A DNA stretch of 64,000 nucleotides, from contig WJMO01000009.1 in assembly GCA_014727915.1 (NCBI GenBank), positions 1 through 64,000 on the forward strand, written 5' to 3'. A program made the translations under genes and the position numbers. The number at the start of each line of letters is the position of its first letter. Position 1 is the first letter of the stretch. The stretch comes from Candidatus Altarchaeales archaeon (GTDB lineage: Archaea > Altiarchaeota > Altiarchaeia > IMC4 > SCGC-AAA252-I15). This document shows, one piece after another, positions 8,112 to 16,555 of this stretch. The notes beneath the pieces are model-generated. The model made no database searches. It was not told the origin of the DNA and worked only from the letters and a program-made list of their open reading frames with translations.

Positions 8112-9254
8112 CTATTTGCGTGCGCATTTCCGGGTGTACCTCCTTATGAGGAATGTGCTCAGCACCATAAGGGCTAGCACGTATATCGCGACTATCTCGT
8201 TTAGGTTGTGTCTTCCATGGCTTTCAACCACGAATATGGAGGCGATTATTATGGAGAACTCCCCCCTTGGGAACAGCGTCCAACCCACGTGCATTGCCTC
8301 CTCACGATTCAAACCCTTGAAGGCCCTGGCTGAATATCCTGTCATCATCTTGCCTGCCATGGATGCGAGGATCATCACACCCACTATCAGGATTGTCTGG
8401 GAGCCTACCTCCAAGATGTCCACTCGAAGGCCGAAGGACAGGAAGAATATGGCCGACGCGAAATAACCCACTGGCTTCAGCAGAGCCTTGATCCTCCTCT
8501 GGTGTTTTGTGTCGGCCATGGCCGAACCTATGAAGAAGGCCCCTATTGCCTCCGACAAGTCCATCGCCTGGGCAGCGAACGAAACAAGGAAAACAACGCC
8601 CATCACCGACAGCAGGAATATCTCGTCCGACTCCACCAGGAACATCCAGTCAAACAGGTCCCTTATCCTATTGTAGAACAGGATGAAGAAACCGCAGAAC
8701 ACGGCCGCTTTCCCGAATGCTGGCGTCAACCTCGCCAGGTCGAATACCGGGTTAGCGGAGAAGGAGGTGAAGAAAGCCAGCAACACGACCATCACAAGAT
8801 CCTCGAATATGAGCACTCCCAGGATGGTCTTCGTCTCCTTCCGGTCCATGCAATCCGACTCTAGGAGTATCTTGGATATGACTGCCGAGCTGCTTATGTA
8901 CACTATGCCCCCCAATAGCAGGGTCTCGTAGGCGTTGAAGTCGAACAACCAGCCCAAAACAAGCCCCAAAGAGAAATTCACGAGGAAGTCAGCAACACCC
9001 ACGTAAAAAACCCCCCGGCCCAATCCTTTTATCCTGCCAAGTGAAAACTCAAGCCCCACGAAAAACAGCAGGAGCACAACCCCCAGGTAGGACAGGAAAT
9101 CGAACGCCTCGCTGGGCGTGACAAAAGAATGGAAGACAACGCCCCCTATAAGGTATCCTGCTATCGTCGAGTGGCCCATCCTCCTGAACAACAATGCCAG
9201 GCCCGACGATACCACGAGCAGCACGCCCAGATAGAGGAACTCCCCCAAAGCCAT
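8112..9254 (-). CDS. CPA2-family Na+(K+)/H+ antiporter membrane subunit
   Basis: A 380-residue integral membrane protein with about 12 helices and the hallmarks of the Kef/NapA antiporter family: LLFFVGLEFSL in helix 3, SSSAVISKILLE in the discontinuous helix, GVLIFEDLVMVVLL with the ion-binding acid, and FPRGEFSIIIAS near the end. There is no TrkA-N or TrkA-C domain, so it resembles the plain NapA type. It would exchange protons for monovalent cations at the cell membrane. It is transcribed alone. Confidence 0.92.
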   Translation of the reverse strand: MALGEFLYLGVLLVVSSGLALLFRRMGHSTIAGYLIGGVVFHSFVTPSEAFDFLSYLGVVLLLFFVGLEFSLGRIKGLGRGVFYVGVADFLVNFSLGLVLGWLFDFNAYETLLLGGIVYISSSAVISKILLESDCMDRKETKTILGVLIFEDLVMVVLLAFFTSFSANPVFDLARLTPAFGKAAVFCGFFILFYNRIRDLFDWMFLVESDEIFLLSVMGVVFLVSFAAQAMDLSEAIGAFFIGSAMADTKHQRRIKALLKPVGYFASAIFFLSFGLRVDILEVGSQTILIVGVMILASMAGKMMTGYSARAFKGLNREEAMHVGWTLFPRGEFSIIIASIFVVESHGRHNLNEIVAIYVLALMVLSTFLIRRYTRKCARK

Positions 9255-9387
9255 AGGATAATAATCGCCTTAAGCCTTTAATTATGCGCTTGCCTTGAGC
9301 ACATAGGTTCTATCCCATGCCAAGACCATATATTTTATGTGATGGCCAATAGAGTATCATGCTCCCTCAACCGGGAAATACGATGGC

Positions 9388-10074
9388 ATGCTGGATACTT
9401 GCGCATGCCCTAACTCATGCCTAAAGGAAATGGACTGGAAGAAATACTTCGATGATCTTGCGTTAACGGAGGAACTGGACCATAGGAGGGTCGGATGGGC
9501 GTCCTCTGAAAGCCAGTGCTCAAAGTTCGCCACCGCCTCAGAAACCATAAACTTCGACGAAGTGGATTTTCTCTTGGATATAGGGTGTGCGGGCGGCCAT
9601 TTCATAAAGATGCTCGGGGAGAAGAACCCCGGCAGATTCTATTCCGGCATCGACATATCCCTCGAACAGATCAGAAGCGGGGATAACGCCTGCTTGAGGC
9701 CGAATCTTATCCTGGCCTCAATGCTCGAAACACCCTTCAAGAGCTCTTGCTTCGACTGCGTCACCTGCATCGGCGTGCTGCAGAACTTCACCGGCAGCAT
9801 CGAGGACGCCCTCAGGGAAATCCATAGGATATTGAAACCTGGAGGCCAGACCGTGCTGATAGCGATGGACGGATTATACGAAGGCCTGGAAGACAAAGAG
9901 AAGGGCCCGGACGCATTCCACAGGTACTATGCGCCGGAGGAGCTGTCTGAGAGCCTGGAACACCAGGGGTTCAAAGTCCTGGAATCTAAGTCCATCATAT
10001 ACGACAGGGAGGAGGTCACGAGGGGCGAGTTGCACGAATCCCTCACATTCTACATATACTGCAGGAAAAAATGA
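9388..10074 (+). CDS. class I SAM-dependent methyltransferase
   Basis: A 228-residue UbiE-like methyltransferase with SAM motif I LLDIGCAGG (residues 62-70), SGIDISLEQI at strand 2, FDCVTCIGVLQNF as motif IV, and the post-motif REIHRILKPGGQTVLIA. The first 20 residues contain three cysteines (CACPNSC), an unusual start. Its stop overlaps the next gene by 4 nt (ATGA), so it is translationally coupled to a WbqC-family protein. That neighbour points to modification of a sugar nucleotide or surface glycan. Confidence 0.85.
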   Translation: MLDTCACPNSCLKEMDWKKYFDDLALTEELDHRRVGWASSESQCSKFATASETINFDEVDFLLDIGCAGGHFIKMLGEKNPGRFYSGIDISLEQIRSGDNACLRPNLILASMLETPFKSSCFDCVTCIGVLQNFTGSIEDALREIHRILKPGGQTVLIAMDGLYEGLEDKEKGPDAFHRYYAPEELSESLEHQGFKVLESKSIIYDREEVTRGELHESLTFYIYCRKK

Positions 10075-10751
10075 TATGTGCCGCACACCAACCGAACTAC
10101 ATGCCCTGGCTGGGCTTCTTCAACAAAATCCACATGTGCGACATCTTCGTTCTAATGGACTGTGTCCAGTATCCCCGGAGGCAGGTCGTCAACCGTAACA
10201 GGATCAAGACCCCCCAGGGGTGGACCTGGCTGACGGTGCCTGTCAGTTTGAACAAGAAAATAAGCATCCCCATACGGGAAGTTCTCGTGGACAACAGCCA
10301 GGACTGGGGCGCGACCACCTGGAAGTCCATAGTACACAACTACAAGAAAGCGGGAAACTTCGATAGGTACAGTGGATTCATCGAGGACATGTTCCACAGG
10401 AGATGGGATCACCTAGCGGAAGTCAACGAGCACTTCATAAGGTTCATTGTTTCGGAGTTCGACATCGAAACGAAGCTGGTGAGGGAATCGGACCTTGAGG
10501 GGGTTGCGGGGACGGGTTCGGAAAGGCTAGTATCCATATGCAAGGCAGTAGGGTCTGACGAGTATCTTTCAGGTGATGGCTCGGCCGGTTACCTGGAACC
10601 ACAACTATTCGAGGAGAACGGAATAGGCCTGAGCTATCAGGGCTTCGAACACCCCAGATACCGTCAGATGTGGGGGGGCTTCCTGCCTAACATGTCCATA
10701 GTTGACCTGATACTCAATGAAGGCGAAAAAAGCGTTGAATACGTCAGATGA
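10071..10751 (+). CDS. WbqC family protein
   Basis: A 226-residue member of the WbqC family, recognised by the start AAHQPNYMPWLGFFNK, then DIFVLMDCVQYPRRQVVNRNRI and TVPVSL, with GISYQGFEHPRYRQ-type sequence near the end. WbqC proteins occur in O-antigen and surface polysaccharide clusters and are thought to modify amino sugars, but the reaction is not firmly established. It is coupled to the upstream methyltransferase by an ATGA overlap. Convergent with tspO 10 nt downstream. Confidence 0.9.
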   Translation: MICAAHQPNYMPWLGFFNKIHMCDIFVLMDCVQYPRRQVVNRNRIKTPQGWTWLTVPVSLNKKISIPIREVLVDNSQDWGATTWKSIVHNYKKAGNFDRYSGFIEDMFHRRWDHLAEVNEHFIRFIVSEFDIETKLVRESDLEGVAGTGSERLVSICKAVGSDEYLSGDGSAGYLEPQLFEENGIGLSYQGFEHPRYRQMWGGFLPNMSIVDLILNEGEKSVEYVR

Positions 10752-10761
10752 GACGCCCTGA

Positions 10762-11256
10762 TCAGATGTTCAGGAAGAATATGGAAAGGTTAAGTATGGT
10801 CGCGAACACCACCCATAGCAGGTAGGGTACTAGCAGCTTCCCAGCGGCTTTAGAGACCTTGTTGAACAACCTGATCGTCCATACGATGAAGGCCCCGAGC
10901 AGGACTATGACAGCCAACCCTCCCAGTATAGACTTAGATCCGAAGAACACAATCGACCAAAGGGTGTTGAGAAACAACTGCGCCATGAACACGGCCATGG
11001 CCTTTGACGCGTGTTCGCTCTCTCCCCTCCTACGCCATACCAGGAACAGCGACACGCCCATCATCGCATATAATGCGGTCCACACAGGGGCGAAAACCCA
11101 GTTCGGAGGGTTGAAGAACGGCTTCTCAAGGCTGGCATACCACGTGGGTATGTTCGGAGCAGTGAAAAAGGAACCGATAAGCCCCGCTAGCTGGCAAAAC
11201 GCGATAAAGGGAAGAATCCGCAGTAAATACAGGAGAAAAGACCTTAAACCACTCAT
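10762..11256 (-). CDS. tspO: TspO/MBR family membrane protein
   Basis: A 164-residue five-helix membrane protein of the TspO/translocator family. Visible signatures are WYASLEKPFFNPPNWVFAPV with the conserved Pro and Trp residues, TALYAMMGVSLFLVW, and the fourth helix LNTLWSIVFFGSKS. Family members bind porphyrins and lipids and are linked to stress or light responses. Length matches the family. It is a single gene with a short divergent spacer to the cold-shock gene. Confidence 0.93.
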   Translation of the reverse strand: MSGLRSFLLYLLRILPFIAFCQLAGLIGSFFTAPNIPTWYASLEKPFFNPPNWVFAPVWTALYAMMGVSLFLVWRRRGESEHASKAMAVFMAQLFLNTLWSIVFFGSKSILGGLAVIVLLGAFIVWTIRLFNKVSKAAGKLLVPYLLWVVFATILNLSIFFLNI

Positions 11257-11356
11257 CTCAACACTCTTATACGTCTCCTAACATTAAAAGGTCATGTCAT
11301 ACACCAGCAAACAACATTCTCGCGCTTATTAAGGTGTCTGCCCTATTCTTGGTTAG

Positions 11357-11448
11357 TAGGTATAAAAAATATGCTATTTTTTTTTAGTTCGACTTTACGG
11401 AACCAAAGCTATTTTTTTCTACTTATGCATGTCAAGGAGGTGAAATAG
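11357..11448 (+). promoter_or_regulatory. promoter and leader of the cold-shock gene
   Basis: A TATA box (GGTATAAAAAATA, about 11358-11370) is followed by a leader of roughly 60 bases with two T-runs (around 11381 and 11412) and a strong ribosome site AAGGAGGTG ending 8 nt before the ATG. Few other genes here have such a leader, so translation-level control, as known for bacterial cspA mRNA, is possible; that is inference. Confidence 0.5.
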
Positions 11449-11643
11449 ATGGCAGAAGGAACTGTAAAGTTTTTCAACAGGAACAAAGGTTTCGGCTTCA
11501 TCAACGGCGATGACGGCAAAGACTACTTCGTCCACGAGACAGGTTTGGGAGAAGGAGTCAGCATCGACGAAGGAGACCGCGTTTCATTCGACGTAGTCGA
11601 CGGAGACCGCGGACCAAAAGCTGAAAAAGTCCAGAAGATATAA
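11449..11643 (+). CDS. cspA: CspA-family cold-shock domain protein
   Basis: A 64-residue single cold-shock domain with both RNA-binding motifs: RNP1 in KGFGFINGD and RNP2 as DYFVHE. The opening EGTVKFFN is nearly invariant in the family. These proteins bind single-stranded RNA or DNA and act as RNA chaperones. The family is common in bacteria and patchy in archaea, so acquisition from bacteria is likely in origin. The ribosome site is the strongest in the window, suggesting high expression. Confidence 0.96.
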   Translation: MAEGTVKFFNRNKGFGFINGDDGKDYFVHETGLGEGVSIDEGDRVSFDVVDGDRGPKAEKVQKI

Positions 11644-11675
11644 AACCCTGAAACATTTCAGAACACTATTCCTAC

Positions 11676-11686
11676 CTTTTTTTATT
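11676..11686 (+). terminator. T-tract terminator after the cold-shock gene
   Basis: CTTTTTTTATT lies about 35 nt after the cold-shock stop codon and before the next gene's promoter. Archaeal RNA polymerase terminates at such T-runs, aided by the beta-CASP nuclease whose gene is also in this window. No hairpin is evident. Confidence 0.45.
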
Positions 11687-11725
11687 CTCACGGATATTTT
11701 TAAGGATTTATCCCCATGTCTTAAC

Positions 11726-14176
11726 ATGCGTTTGTCTCTGGCACTTGTCGTTACCCTTATCCTCCTCTTCGCTTTCACTGCATTAGCCCATGCAGTGGAC
11801 TTGGGCGACAGATACGCGGTTGCGACCACCACCACAATCTCGAAATATCAGCGGACCACCACGACGATATCGAAGTATGCTAGGACGACCACCACCACGT
11901 TGACGCGGAAGACCACCACCACAACCCAGAGATATTCACTGATAACCTCCACAACCTCTCCCAAGGCCACCCTCCCCACCCTGAGGTACGTGACGACCAC
12001 ATTGTCCAAGCCTTCCCGGACTACGACCACGATCGTGTCAAAGGAGAAGTGCCCAGACTACTGTGAACGGGGGACATACTACTATAATGGGAGGTTCATA
12101 GCCTTAGCGAACGACTGCGTTTACCGTTCGACGAAGTGCGCAGTGGGATGCGACAAGGACGGGAAAGAATGCGTCGAGGTCCGGCTGCACGAACCGAACC
12201 TGACTGGCGGAGTTGACATATCGCCTGTTGCCAACTTCACGGGCACGCTCATGCTAGACCTTGACAAGGACGGGGTCGTAGCAGACGACAACTGCCCTAT
12301 GACGCCCAACGCGGACCAGGCCGACATAGACGAGGACGGCGTGGGCGACGCCTGCGACAACTGCAAGCCCACCTGCAACGGCACACAATGCGCTCAGATA
12401 GGGCTCACACGCCCATGTGACACCTGCTGGACCAGCTACTACGACGCCTTCTGCGAATACTGCTGCTGCACCATAACAGCCAACCCCGACCAGACAGACT
12501 CCGACGGAGACGGTGTCGGCGACGTCTGCGACGTCTGCGACGACACCCCAGAAGGAGAGGAAGTGAACAGCTTCGGCTGCATGAACTGCATCGACTCCGA
12601 CGGCAACAACCACTGGAACGCCGGCCAGGTGACAACACACAGTGGGGGCACGTTCGGCGTGGTCCACTACGACGAATGCGAGGACGAAACCCACGTTATA
12701 GAGCGCAGGTGCACATATGAGGGTGAACTCGATCAAACCACACTCTACTGCGGCGCAGGATACGTCTGCATAGGGGGGAAATGCTGCGGGGACGATGACA
12801 GCGACGGCGTCTGCAACTTCGATGACAACTGCCCCAACACCCCGAACCCCGGCCAGGAGAACTCGGACGACGACCAGCATGGGGACGCCTGCGACAACTG
12901 CCCCGACACGCCCGGGCCCCAGTCCGACATCGACGGCGACGGCGTCGGCAACATATGCGACAACTGCCCCGACACCCCGAACCCCGGCCAGGAGAACTCG
13001 GACGACGACCAGCATGGGGACGCCTGCGACAACTGCCCGAACACCAACAACCCCGGCCAGGTCAACGAGGACGCGGACGAGCACGGGAACGCATGCGACA
13101 ACTGCGATGACATCGCCAACCCCGGCCAGGAGGACGGAGACGGAGACGGTGTCGGCGACTACTGCGACTGCAACGACGAGATAAGAAGCCCCCTTGAAGA
13201 CGGCATAGACTGCGGCGGACCCTGCGAGGCATGCACCGGCTGCTCAAAGTACATATACAACGGAGACCCGGCCGACAAGATAAACATTGTCTTCGTGAAA
13301 GACGAGGACTACGGCGGCAACCATGCCCTGTTCCTCAACGACATGGAAAACCTCATAAACAACGGTTACCTGGCGAACCCAATATTCACCAACAACGACT
13401 GCAAATACAACATATACTTCCACGACGGCGAAGGAGACTACCAGGAAGTCTGCAAGAAATGGGAGCTCCCAGGAGACTTCGCGGCAGACTGCCCGTTCTC
13501 CAACACCGCAGTGATAGTCTTCAGGAACCCAGACCGGGCCTGCAAGAGCGGCGACAGGTTCTCGGTGAGGTTCACCAGCCCCAACACCCTACTCCACGAG
13601 TCCGGCCACGCACTGTTCGGTCTGAAGGACGAGTACTGCTGCGACGGCTCCGCTTCAGAGGGAGGGGGAGCCTGCAAGAACACCTTCAACAGCCAGGCCG
13701 CCTGCACAGCCTACGCCAACGCCCACGGACTCGACCCAGCGGACTGCTTCCTATTCTGCCCGACGCTGAAGTGCTGGCCTTCCTCTGCCGCCCAGCAGCA
13801 GCTCTGCCGCAACCACTATGCGGCGGCGGGGGAGGCGGACAAGGACTACGTATGCTCATGCGAGGACTACGCCGAGGAGACCGGCATGGACGAGGACGAA
13901 TGCGTCGACGGCGAGGAAGGCGACTGCTCCGGGCTCTGGACGGTATACTGGCAGGCGAGGGGGATAGCAGACCCTGACCTAACCACGCACTCGCCGAACT
14001 GGTGCGACTGGCGCGGCGATGGAGTCCAGGAATGCTGCGGAGACAACTGGCTCATAGACCCCAGCCCCTACAACCAGGCTAACCCGGGCAACTGCGTGAT
14101 GAAGAGCGGGAACCAATACGGGCCCGCATGCGACCGGTGCGGAGACCTCACATTCGACGGCATACCAGCGTGTTAA
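11726..14176 (+). CDS. secreted M64-like metallopeptidase with thrombospondin type 3 repeats
   Basis: An 816-residue exported protein. Residues 1-23 are a signal peptide; about 30-105 is a Thr-rich linker of repeated TTTTI-SKY units; about 110-160 is Cys-rich; about 170-500 holds a series of thrombospondin type 3 calcium repeats (DSDGDGVGDVCD, DNCPDTPNPGQ); about 510-816 is the catalytic part. The zinc site is H624, E625, H628 with D635 in HESGHALFGLKDEYC, the pattern of IgA-peptidase family M64, and the preceding INIVFVKDEDY matches the start of that fold. Many extra cysteines imply disulfides. The next gene follows after 6 nt. Confidence 0.8.
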   Translation: MRLSLALVVTLILLFAFTALAHAVDLGDRYAVATTTTISKYQRTTTTISKYARTTTTTLTRKTTTTTQRYSLITSTTSPKATLPTLRYVTTTLSKPSRTTTTIVSKEKCPDYCERGTYYYNGRFIALANDCVYRSTKCAVGCDKDGKECVEVRLHEPNLTGGVDISPVANFTGTLMLDLDKDGVVADDNCPMTPNADQADIDEDGVGDACDNCKPTCNGTQCAQIGLTRPCDTCWTSYYDAFCEYCCCTITANPDQTDSDGDGVGDVCDVCDDTPEGEEVNSFGCMNCIDSDGNNHWNAGQVTTHSGGTFGVVHYDECEDETHVIERRCTYEGELDQTTLYCGAGYVCIGGKCCGDDDSDGVCNFDDNCPNTPNPGQENSDDDQHGDACDNCPDTPGPQSDIDGDGVGNICDNCPDTPNPGQENSDDDQHGDACDNCPNTNNPGQVNEDADEHGNACDNCDDIANPGQEDGDGDGVGDYCDCNDEIRSPLEDGIDCGGPCEACTGCSKYIYNGDPADKINIVFVKDEDYGGNHALFLNDMENLINNGYLANPIFTNNDCKYNIYFHDGEGDYQEVCKKWELPGDFAADCPFSNTAVIVFRNPDRACKSGDRFSVRFTSPNTLLHESGHALFGLKDEYCCDGSASEGGGACKNTFNSQAACTAYANAHGLDPADCFLFCPTLKCWPSSAAQQQLCRNHYAAAGEADKDYVCSCEDYAEETGMDEDECVDGEEGDCSGLWTVYWQARGIADPDLTTHSPNWCDWRGDGVQECCGDNWLIDPSPYNQANPGNCVMKSGNQYGPACDRCGDLTFDGIPAC
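12824..13038 (+). repeat. near-identical 80-bp repeat inside the TSP3 region
   Basis: The segments 12824-12903 and 12959-13038 are the same 80 bases with a single difference (A at 12835, G at 12970), with a 135-bp period. They encode the TSP3 unit CPxTPNPGQENSDDDQHGDACDN twice in shortened form. Such identity at DNA level inside a coding repeat shows recent duplication or conversion, so repeat number is likely to vary between strains. Confidence 0.9.
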
Positions 14177-14182
14177 AAAAAA

Positions 14183-14836
14183 ATGAAAAAGAACTTGATA
14201 ACAGCGGCATTGGCGGTCCTGATACTCTCCCAGATATCTGCTGGCGAGCAGGACTACAGGAAGGCGGTGATAATGGAGATGACGTCACGCCAGGGATATG
14301 TCGCCATGGACGATGTCAGGGTAGTCTACGGCGTCGCACCAAGGGTCCTGTACGACTTCGAAGACGACGCCTCCTTGAAGATGGTCGTCCGAACGAAAGC
14401 AGACGACGTATGGTGGACCCGGATCATCCAAGACCCCCGCCACTGCCAGATAGCCGACGAGGAAGGGGAGCTAGAAGAGACGGAATCTCACTATGTCATA
14501 CGGGAGTCCAGCCAGTTCACAGTGGTCATACCCTTCAAGAGAACCCTCAAATCCATGACAGTATACGACTACAGCACGGGAGACGTGATAGGCTCATTCG
14601 ACCTGAGCGAGCATGTAAGCGCATTCTGCCGGAAGCAGGTATATGATGAGGAATGCCAGGAGCAAAAGCCCGAAGACATCGGCGGCGGGGCCGCTGAGGC
14701 CACGACGACCACGATACGGGATCGCAGTCCGCCGACAACAACCACACAGCCACGGCGGCCGGGCATAACGGTCGAAACCAGAGGCGGGGTCGTTGGCGGG
14801 ATCATAAGCTTCGTCAGAGGGATGTTCGGCAGATAA
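14183..14836 (+). CDS. exported partner of the M64-like peptidase, unknown function
   Basis: A 217-residue protein with a signal peptide (MKKNLITAALAVLILSQISA), a beta-rich domain of about 140 residues with two C-terminal cysteines (FCRKQ, EECQEQ), a Thr-rich linker (EATTTTIRDRSPPTTTTQ) and a short glycine-rich hydrophobic end (GGVVGGIISFVRGMFGR). It begins 6 nt after the metallopeptidase stop, so the two are one operon and presumably act together outside the cell, as partner, inhibitor or substrate. No family recognised. Confidence 0.7.
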   Translation: MKKNLITAALAVLILSQISAGEQDYRKAVIMEMTSRQGYVAMDDVRVVYGVAPRVLYDFEDDASLKMVVRTKADDVWWTRIIQDPRHCQIADEEGELEETESHYVIRESSQFTVVIPFKRTLKSMTVYDYSTGDVIGSFDLSEHVSAFCRKQVYDEECQEQKPEDIGGGAAEATTTTIRDRSPPTTTTQPRRPGITVETRGGVVGGIISFVRGMFGR

Positions 14837-14842
14837 ATCCTT

Positions 14843-15736
14843 TCATAGGCTGTATCCCACGCCTGTCATCTCCTCGGAGACCCTCCACAGCCTCCTTGCA
14901 ACGTCCACGTCATGCGATGCCTTGTTGGATTCGACCTTCCTAGGGTGGCCTCTCATCTCCATGAAACCGCCCGGGCCGACGTACTCCCCGCCTTTCACAT
15001 CCTCCGCTGTTGCCGCGTAAAGGGTTGGCAGCGCTCCCATATGCGGCTTCTGCCCCAGCAGAGGGTTCAAGACCCGGAATAGCCCGACGTTCCTCTGGAG
15101 GTTGGTCGCAGTCCACCCGGGGTGGGCAGCCACGGAAACCGCGTCAACGCCAGAACTTTCGAACCTCCTCTGCAACTCGTAGGTGAACAGCAGGTTAGCC
15201 AGCTTGCTCAGCCGATAAGCACCCCAACGATCGTATGATAGCTCGCTGTTAAGGTTGTTGAAGTCCACCCTCCCCTGCCTGTGGGCCATGCTGCTCACGT
15301 TCACCACCCGCGCGCCGGAAGAAGCCTTGATGCCGTCCATCAGCAATCCTGTGAGTGCGAAGTGTCCTAGGTGGTTGACTCCGAAATGCATCTCAAAACC
15401 GTCAACAGTCTCCCGTCTCTCAGGCAAGGCCATGACACCCGCGTTGTTCACGAGGATATCCAACCTGGCATGCTCTTCCTCGAACTTCTCGGAGAACCTG
15501 CGCACAGAGTAGAGGCTAGCAAGGTCAAGATGCAACAATTCGGCCTTCGCCTCCGGACAGCCCAGAAAAAGGCCTTTCAAGGCTTTTTCACCCCTTTCAA
15601 GGCTTCTGCAGGCCAGTATAACCTGGGCGTTCTTAAGACCCAGCGCCTTAGCGGTCTCGAACCCGATGCCGCTGTTGGCTCCCGTGACGACAGCAACCTT
15701 GCCTGAAAGGTCGGGGATGTCCTCTGCAGTCCACAT
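14843..15736 (-). CDS. short-chain dehydrogenase/reductase
   Basis: A 297-residue classical SDR oxidoreductase. The cofactor motif is TGANSGIG (residues 18-25), NNAG is at about 97-100, and the active-site set is S149 with Y174 and K178 (YRLSK). The overall pattern, with LACRSLERGEKAL after strand 2 and AAHPGWTATNLQRN, resembles the retinol-dehydrogenase/WW-oxidoreductase group, which use NADP(H). The substrate is not evident. Single gene, convergent with the exported partner gene. Confidence 0.92.
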   Translation of the reverse strand: MWTAEDIPDLSGKVAVVTGANSGIGFETAKALGLKNAQVILACRSLERGEKALKGLFLGCPEAKAELLHLDLASLYSVRRFSEKFEEEHARLDILVNNAGVMALPERRETVDGFEMHFGVNHLGHFALTGLLMDGIKASSGARVVNVSSMAHRQGRVDFNNLNSELSYDRWGAYRLSKLANLLFTYELQRRFESSGVDAVSVAAHPGWTATNLQRNVGLFRVLNPLLGQKPHMGALPTLYAATAEDVKGGEYVGPGGFMEMRGHPRKVESNKASHDVDVARRLWRVSEEMTGVGYSL

Positions 15737-15852
15737 AGTCTAATCTAATTGGGCTGCCGGATAAAAAAATCATCCGATGGCATTCCACGCGCTACAAGCT
15801 CACACGGGCCTGATTCCAAAAAACCCCCTGGCCTCCCGGCGTCTCCGGGCGC

Positions 15853-16026
15853 CTAGTACCTGGATTCGTCCCAGTCCAGGTCCATGTCCTCCATGTATGC
15901 GTCTTCACTCCACTCGTCCGCGTCCCCGAAGTAATCGTCCCCCTTCTTCATGTCACGCCATTCCCTCTTCTTCTTGGACTGGCCCTTCAGATCCTTTGGC
16001 TTTGCCTCAGGTTTCTTCTTGCTCAT
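15853..16026 (-). CDS. 57-residue charged peptide, Lys-rich head and acidic tail
   Basis: An open frame of 57 codons with a good ribosome site (GGAGGTG, 5 nt before the ATG). The N-terminal 28 residues are very basic (MSKKKPEAKPKDLKGQSKKK) and the C-terminal 29 very acidic with aromatics (GDADEWSEDAYMED, ending DESRY). It is the third gene of a unit after an ATP-grasp enzyme and a GNAT acetyltransferase, 19 nt behind the latter. No family recognised. The strong ribosome site and conserved operon position argue that it is real; it could be a modified peptide, carrier or nucleic-acid-binding peptide. Confidence 0.6.
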   Translation of the reverse strand: MSKKKPEAKPKDLKGQSKKKREWRDMKKGDDYFGDADEWSEDAYMEDMDLDWDESRY

Positions 16027-16045
16027 ATTGCACCTCCGATGCTAC

Positions 16046-16555
16046 CTATGCTAAAACAGCTCTCGGCTTTCTCAGCCTTTTCATGTAGATGACCTTGTGG
16101 TCTCCATCCTCGAAGTAGTCCCTTATCGTCGCGGTCTTCTTGTACCCGCTCTTCCTGTAGAGGCTCCTCGCCGGGAGGAACTCCTTGGAAGTGGATGTTG
16201 AGATGTACATGATCCGCCCCCTGTTCTTCCTGACAACGGACTCCACATACCTGATCATCCTTTTTGCTATTCCTTTGCCCTGGCATCTGGGTCTGACACC
16301 CAGCGCCAGTATCTCATACGTCCTCTCTCCAACGTCGTTGGCCAATGAGATGAAACCGACAACCTTCTGGTCTATGGAGTATGTGAACGTGTATATCCCA
16401 GCCGAACCTGGGTTATCCTGGAAGTCCCGTATCATCCTGACCAATCCCTTCCTGTCCCCCTCGCAGTAGACCCCGCCGTCGCTCATTATCTTCCTTATGC
16501 AGTCTATCTCCCTCTTCCTGACCCTATGGATGTCATGCCCCGCCTTAAGGATCAT
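16046..16555 (-). CDS. GNAT family N-acetyltransferase
   Basis: A GNAT acetyltransferase of 169 residues if started at the ATG that overlaps the stop of the upstream ATP-grasp gene (ATGA); a longer frame begins at 16597. The acetyl-CoA site is LALGVRPRCQGKGIAKRMI (the R/Q-x-x-G-x-G/A pattern), and ARSLYRKSGYKK is the usual motif B end. The acceptor amine is unknown. Translational coupling to the ATP-grasp ligase and the nearby small peptide suggest a shared substrate. Confidence 0.88.
   Translation of the reverse strand: MILKAGHDIHRVRKREIDCIRKIMSDGGVYCEGDRKGLVRMIRDFQDNPGSAGIYTFTYSIDQKVVGFISLANDVGERTYEILALGVRPRCQGKGIAKRMIRYVESVVRKNRGRIMYISTSTSKEFLPARSLYRKSGYKKTATIRDYFEDGDHKVIYMKRLRKPRAVLA

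Noticed and set aside
11820..12030. ACC-rich short repeats resembling a satellite
   Set aside because: They encode the Thr-rich stalk of the metallopeptidase; codon position is kept.
12824..13038. Regular repeats that could suggest CRISPR
   Set aside because: They are in-frame coding repeats of the calcium-binding TSP3 unit, 135-bp period, with no spacers or cas genes.
12254..13084. Long minus-strand frame of 276 codons opposite the TSP3 repeats
   Set aside because: Shadow of the repeated GC-rich Asp/Asn/Gly codons of the metallopeptidase; the product is a low-complexity Val/Ala string with no start signal.
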